Source of the DNA: Anaeramoeba flamelloides
Lineage: Eukaryota; Metamonada; Anaeramoebidae
NCBI GenBank assembly: GCA_027625915.1
Contig: JANTQA010000032.1
Span: forward strand, 868,001 to 932,000
Direction of reading: 5' to 3'
DNA: 64,000 nt
The translations under genes were made by a program, and so were the position numbers. Positions 59,200 to 64,000 of the stretch are shown here, in pieces. Positions within the stretch are counted from its first letter, which is position 1. Each line of letters begins with the position of its first letter. Below the pieces are notes generated by a model. That model saw nothing but the letters and a program-made list of their open reading frames with translations. It was not told the origin of the DNA and did not search any database.

Positions 59200-60350
59200 G
59201 AAGTTATTCTCAATTTTCGATTTTTTGTCAAAAAAAAATTTTTTTTTGATATTTAGAATTTTTCATTTTTAAAAAAAGTACCTTTTGACACATAAATATT
59301 TTTTGTGTGTGTGTTTTAAAGATCATCTTACTAGGGTAATTTTTGATCAAAAATATGATTTTGGTGAAAAAAATTGAAAAAATTAAGGTTTAAAAAAATA
59401 TTTTTTTTTTGAAAATTGTTTTACTACTCTTTTGATTTTCCCATTTTTGATTTACTCAAATATTATATTTATAATATATTTTTAACTGCAATAGTTATAA
59501 ATTTTTTAATTTTGAATTTTTTTTTTAGATTAAAAAAAAATTTTTTTTATTTTTTTTTCACTTTTATCCAAGTTATTTATAAAAATACATAAGTTACTGT
59601 GAATATTAGTTGATAAAATGAAATATAAAAATCTATTTGTCATAGACAAAAAATTTTTTCAAAAATTTTTTATTTTGATTTTTTTTGTGAATTTTTTAAA
59701 TTTAAACTTTATGAGGGTTAGTGGTTTCGAAAATATTTAGTATTTAAAATGGGTGTTTTTGACTTTTTTCAAAATTGAAAATTTTAAAAAATGTATAAAA
59801 AAAATTTTTTTAAAATATTTTTTCAAGTACTAAAAATTGGTAACTTTGAAAAAAAAATTTTTTTTTAAACATCTCAAAAAAATGATTTTTATTTTTATTT
59901 TAACTGAAAAACAAAGTTTAAAAAAAATTTTTTTAATAGGAAAACTCTAGTAAATTTTCATTTTTTTTAAAATTTATCAGAAAAAAAAATTCACATTATC
60001 AATATTTTGAAAAAAAATTATTAAACCCAATCTTATTTTATCTTAATATTCATTTTTACAAATTTTCGATAGTGTAATCACTAGAAAAATATTAAAAAAA
60101 TGCTAAAAAATTAAAAACAAATTTTTACTAGAGTTTCCTATTAAAATGATTTTTTTCAAAAAAAATTTTTTTTTATATAAGTTTTTTTCAATTGAAACTT
60201 AAGTTTGTTAATTTTTTTACAATGAAAAAAAAAAAATTTTTTTTAATCGTAAAAAACTTAGTTTTTTTTTTCAAAAAAACAATATATTAGAAAAATTACT
60301 GAATTAAAAATTCAATTTTATTATCTTCAGAATTTTATAATTTTAAAATA
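59200..60350. repeat. Extreme A/T low-complexity region
   Basis: Almost entirely A and T with at least a dozen A-run/T-run junctions of the type AAAAAAATTTTTTTTT. These are local palindromes and intrinsically bent or cruciform-prone DNA. No coding frame. It ends at the tRNA-like sequence. Confidence 0.7.
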
Positions 60351-60360
60351 TCCAATAATT

Positions 60361-60440
60361 ACTCATTAACTCAGCGGTAGAGCACCGAGATCTCAAAATT
60401 TGAAAAGTGTGTAGCCGGAGTTCGATTCCTGATTAGATCA
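60361..60440 (+). tRNA. tRNA-like relic with Pol III A and B boxes (pseudo-tRNA or SINE head)
   Basis: 'TTAACTCAGCGGTAGAGC' at 60366-60383 is a good A box/D-arm, and 'GAGTTCGATTCCTG' at 60418-60431 a good B box/T-arm. They are about 37 nt apart between positions 25 and 53, nine more than in a standard tRNA. I cannot pair the acceptor, T or anticodon stems well, so a working tRNA is unlikely. A T run follows at about 60453, as at Pol III terminators. No second copy was found in the window, so SINE status is open. Confidence 0.5.
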
Positions 60441-60454
60441 ATTAAATTAATAGT

Positions 60455-60486
<32 letters not shown>

Positions 60487-61389
60487 TAATTTGATCAATT
60501 AAAGTATACATGTTTGCTACCTGAATTTACCTTTAAATCTTTTCAAAAATTTTTTTTTCAAAAATTCAAATCCTCTTAAGGTACCAAAATTCGGATAAAT
60601 ACTGGTAACTAAGTAGTTTTTTCCGTGTGAGGAGTAGAAGATTTTAAAATATTTATATATACTAAAACCTACAATTAAAAAAAAAATTATTTTTTTTTTT
60701 TCAAAAAAAAAAATACTTTAAAATTCATTTTAATCTATGGGGGTCACTATATAAAAAATATAAATACAATCTCAATTTTTCATTTTTTTGGGGCTCTTAT
60801 ATTTTTCGAGTTATTGTCCAAAATAGTTGTGAAAAATCACTATTAAAAAATTTGTATATAAAAATCGATTTTGGGCAATATCTCGAAAACTGGACATCCT
60901 AGAGACTTCTAAACACCAAAAATCGAAATTTAAGAAAATTTTGAATTTGTTGAGCAATAAAAAAATTTTTTTGATCCCAGTTTTATATTTACTCTTGTGT
61001 TGTTCTTTACTTTTATTTTTTTCATTTTTTTTATGATCGATCATTAATTTTTTTTTTTTTGGAATGTATTTAATTACATCATAATAAATTTTAATTCAAA
61101 ATTTTTTGTTAATTTCGTTTTTGGTATGAAACAAAAAATAAATAAATAAAAAACCCCTTCCATTATTTTTTACATTTTTAAATTTTATTTATTGTTTTTT
61201 TTTTTTAGTTTAAATTATGAATTATTTCTGAGATATCTACTAAAAGAAATAAATAAAATCTTTAGTCGGTGAATTTAGAAACGAAAAAAATTCCTACATA
61301 CATACATACATACATCACAGGTATGAAGATTTCGTTGATGTAATGAAACGCGTTTGCACACGCGTGAGCGAAGCGTAAAAATCGTTTCA

Positions 61390-61438
<49 letters not shown>

Positions 61439-62320
61439 TGTTTATATGAAAAATAAAAAAGATAAATCCCCACTGTTCGGGCCTCCCATATTAAAGATTT
61501 TTCCAAAATTTGTATTTATTAAGTATTTTTTTACTCTTTTAGTATATCCCAAAAGCCCTTCATCCTTAAAATCAAAAAAAAAAAACAATAAATAACATAG
61601 AAAAATAATTAAAATAACCGAAACAATAATTTATTGTATATTTTTATTTTTAGTCTATTAATAAAAAAGAAATCATTAAAATTTTTTTAATAAAAATTTA
61701 TTTTAATGTTATTAAATCCTTTTTAAAAAGAAAATTCTATGATCGATCACAAAAAAAAGAAAAGTATAAAAAAAAAGAAAATTAATAAAATACCAATGAT
61801 TTTAATATTAAATTTGTCAGACACTCTAATTTATAGCTCCTCTCACATGGATTGATGGTTCTAATTATATCTTTGATTTTTCTCCAATTTCCATCGTTCA
61901 TGTTAAATTAAATAAATATTATAATCAACATGTAAATTTAAAAAAGAAAAAATATAACAATTCTTAAAATTACTTTAAAAACTGAATGAGCTTTCTACTT
62001 ATGTTAGAACATTCTTTGATTATTACCCACCAATTAAGCAAATAAATATTTTATTTAAAATGCAGAAAGTCGCAATTTTCGATAAAAAGGTAACAAAAGT
62101 AATGTTTGAAAAAATTTTTGTAAAAAAATAAATAATAAATAATGAAATTAATTTTTTCTAACTATCATTAATATAGTAATTCCTAAGGAAATTATTGTTT
62201 AGAAATGAGAAATCTGTTTATGAATCAAAAAAATTAGGTTTTAAAATAGTATTATTGTATCAAAAAAAAAATTTATTATTGGCTTACTCAAAAGTTGTAG
62301 TAGAATTCAAATAATGAAAA
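60441..62320. other. Non-coding DNA with microsatellites
   Basis: It contains (TACA)n at about 61296-61313, (AT)n at about 61394-61432 and between them a short GC-rich palindrome (listed separately). The reverse frame at 60811-61044 is not protein-like. Confidence 0.55.
61325..61393. repeat. GC-rich palindromic island between two microsatellites
   Basis: 'TGAAACGCGTTTGCACACGC' at 61341 onward, then 'GTGAGCGAAGCG', then 'ATCGTTTCACTGA' includes the inverted pairs TGAAACG/CGTTTCA and ACGCGT. Its density of CG dinucleotides is far above the surrounding DNA. Preceded by (TACA)n and followed by (AT)n. Confidence 0.6.
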
Positions 62321-62324
62321 AAAT

Positions 62325-62412
62325 TAATGATCACATTTTTCCAAATTAACAATTGTGAAAAAAAAAAATTTTATGATAATAATTTTTAATTTTTTTTTGT
62401 GATCAATTAAAA
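62325..62412 (-). repeat. TGATCA-ended mini element, copy 2 (inverted)
   Basis: Reverse-complement match to 58430-58520, including 'AAATTTGGAAAAATGTGATC' against 'GAATTTGGAAAATGTGATC'. Confidence 0.7.
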
Positions 62413-62752
62413 ATATTATAAGGGGGGTAGAATCATCATGTAAAAAAATTGGGTCAGTTAATCTAATTTTTAATCTTTATAAAAGTGAAATTTTGACTAC
62501 TTTTCTTGTTAACATTGTAAATTTAAAAAAAAAAACAATTATTTTACTCAGTGGTTAAAATTTTCAAGATTTTTAAACTAAAAACATACTTTGTGTTGTA
62601 TTGAAATTTAAAAAAAGAAAAGAAAATAAAACTGTTTTTTATTGTTTTAAAACCAAAAACCCTGTTTTAGTGGAAAAAAAAAGAGATTTCCCCCTTTCCT
62701 AACTCCGAAAGGCAATTTTGACTAACCTGTATTGTATTTTTTTTTTTTTTTC

Positions 62753-62870
62753 CGTTGTTTTTAAGTTTTTTCGTTTGCGTTTTTTCATATCCCAGAAACG
62801 AAAAGTGTGATTTCAAAAGAATTCGAGGACTTTTTCAAAAAACAAAAAACGAAAACAACGATTGAAACGA
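62753..62870 (-). repeat. Inverted repeat pair, right member
   Basis: Inverted partner of 57966-58083, 4.7 kb away. Confidence 0.8.
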
Positions 62871-62960
62871 AAAAAATTGTAAAAAAATCGAAAAAACGCG
62901 ATTTTATTAATTTTTCGTATTTTAAAAACAAAAAATTGTAATACACAGGTAGGACGTAAT

Positions 62961-63132
62961 AGCGTTTAAATGAGTTAAATTCAACGAAAATTCGCGTTTT
63001 TCCGTTTTTTTAGCAGTATTTTCGTGTAAAACGCGTTAAAGGCGTTTTATTGGGGATTTTTTAAACGCCAAAAATAGTTAAAGCGTTTTTCTGTTTAAAA
63101 CTTTTAAAATTTTTAAACGCTTTAAACGCTTT
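62961..63132. repeat. GCGTTT/AAACGC hexamer cluster
   Basis: About eight copies of GCGTTT or its complement occur in 170 bp, in both orientations, including an inverted pair GGCGTTTTA...TTAAACGCC. Elsewhere in the window CG dinucleotides outside genes are rare. Confidence 0.65.
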
Positions 63133-63537
63133 GAAAAAAATCTGTATTTAGATGTGAAGAAAAGAAGGGCAATTTTCACTTTTTTACCAATTCCAAGACG
63201 ATCAGATCACATTTTTTTGTATTGGAAAACACACCCTTATATTCGATGAAACACTGACCAATTGAAATTTAAATGTAATAATTTTCTTAATTCATAAAGT
63301 AAAAATTAACAGTTTCAAACTTAAGACAAAATATGAAAAAAATGATTTATCATTAGAATTCTTATAAGGTATTTATGAAGTATAAATTGAAAAAATACAA
63401 AACCTATAACTTATTAACAATTGTAAAAAAAAAATCGTATTAACAAAATTTCTTTTTTCAAAGTTTTTTCCAATCGTATTAATTTTCTTTGCCGAAATCC
63501 TTATTACTATCCTAAAAATTTTTTTCTGGGCTTTATA

Positions 63538-63640
63538 ATTTTTATTGATCACAAAAATTTTTTTAAAAAGGAAAAATTATTCCCTTAAAAATTTTTTTTT
63601 AAGCGAATTTCTAACTTGTGAAATGTGATCAGTAATTTTT
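63538..63640 (+). repeat. TGATCA-ended mini element, copy 3
   Basis: 'TTTTTATTGATCACAAAAA' and 'GAAATGTGATCAGTAAT' match copy 1 in the same orientation; the inner part is slightly longer. The plus frame at 63699-63935 after it is a chance Phe/Ile/Lys-rich frame. Confidence 0.7.
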
Positions 63641-64000
63641 TTTCAACACATGAAATCATATTTTCTTTTATGAGTGAGACAATTAAATTCCTAATTTTTT
63701 GGAGATGGATTTTGAATTAAAAAAAATTTTTTTTTCTATTCTACCCATTCTCACCAGTCTTTATTTCTTAACAGTTATTTGTTACGTGAGCAATATTTTC
63801 TTTTTGTCAAAAAAATTTTTCATTTTTTATTCTTTAATTATTATAAAAATTTTTTCAAAAAAAAAAATTGTTGCTTTTTTAACCAAAACACTGCTTTATA
63901 GGTTTTTTGAAAAAATATTTTTAGTTTGGTTGTAAACACAAATTCAAATTTTGTTGTAACAGAGGTAATAAGTCCTTTCATATTTTAATTTAACTTTTTC

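Noticed and set aside
60811-61044. 77-residue minus-strand frame
   Set aside because: Composition follows base content and there is no family resemblance.
58200-63640. Direct terminal repeats of a long element
   Set aside because: The resemblance between about 58.35-58.52 and 63.17-63.64 kb is limited to short blocks and the TGATCA mini element, with no polymerase or other coding frame between.

Overview
This window is nuclear DNA from a eukaryote, very A+T-rich, with long A and T runs and only a few percent of GC-richer islands, nearly all of them genes. Genes carry short GT-AG introns (about 100-180 nt), stops are TAA/TGA, and several proteins contain Glu/Lys, Asn, Ser or Lys low-complexity runs. 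The style suggests a free-living protist; the Glu-Lys-Glu-Lys runs recall Anaeramoeba-type proteins and the Asn runs recall amoebae, but nothing here fixes the species. There are no bacterial-style operons, CRISPR arrays or rRNA.

Recognisable host genes, left to right: a glomulin-like gene (988-5559, +) with one 2.4 kb intron; adenosine kinase (9979-11067, -), intronless; TRAP-gamma/SSR3 (15088-15957, +) with two introns; the alpha subunit of the Ral GTPase-activating complex (about 18672-33858, -), split by an approximately 8.8 kb intron; an unrecognised two- or three-exon gene (39441-40098, -); the 3' exon of an unrecognised Ser/Lys-tailed protein (43672-43953, -); a BAR-domain protein (48069-49053, -) with two introns; and a TPR/coiled-coil protein (54489-56315, -) with an in-frame TAG. 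Exon joins were derived by hand from GT/AG sites and codon phase. They are unrelated housekeeping functions: ubiquitin-ligase control, purine salvage, ER translocation, small-GTPase control and membrane curvature.

The rest is mostly relics of mobile DNA. Two copies of one non-LTR retrotransposon (LINE) lie at about 29.4-31.4 kb (+) and 44.3-45.4 kb (-). Both are interrupted at the same codon by a GT...AG-bounded block made of nested palindromes. Two further arrays built from the same palindromic modules lie at 33.0-33.5 and 41.6-42.0 kb. There are many short terminal-inverted-repeat elements: a Tc1/mariner type flanked by TA (12.3, 14.3, 23.5, 38.0, 40.5 and 53.8-54.5 kb, one nested in another), a type flanked by TTAA (49.8 and 50.1 kb, with a broken copy at 23.2-25.2 kb), and tiny TGATCA-ended ones (58.4, 62.3 and 63.5 kb). 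A Tc1-like transposase relic lies at 28.4-29.1 kb. The large introns of glomulin and RalGAP-alpha are large because they hold such insertions.

The right 7.7 kb (56.3-64.0 kb) has no convincing protein gene. It holds extreme A/T low-complexity DNA, a tRNA-like relic, microsatellites, a short GC-rich palindrome, an AAACGC/GCGTTT cluster and an inverted pair of about 120 bp repeats 4.7 kb apart.
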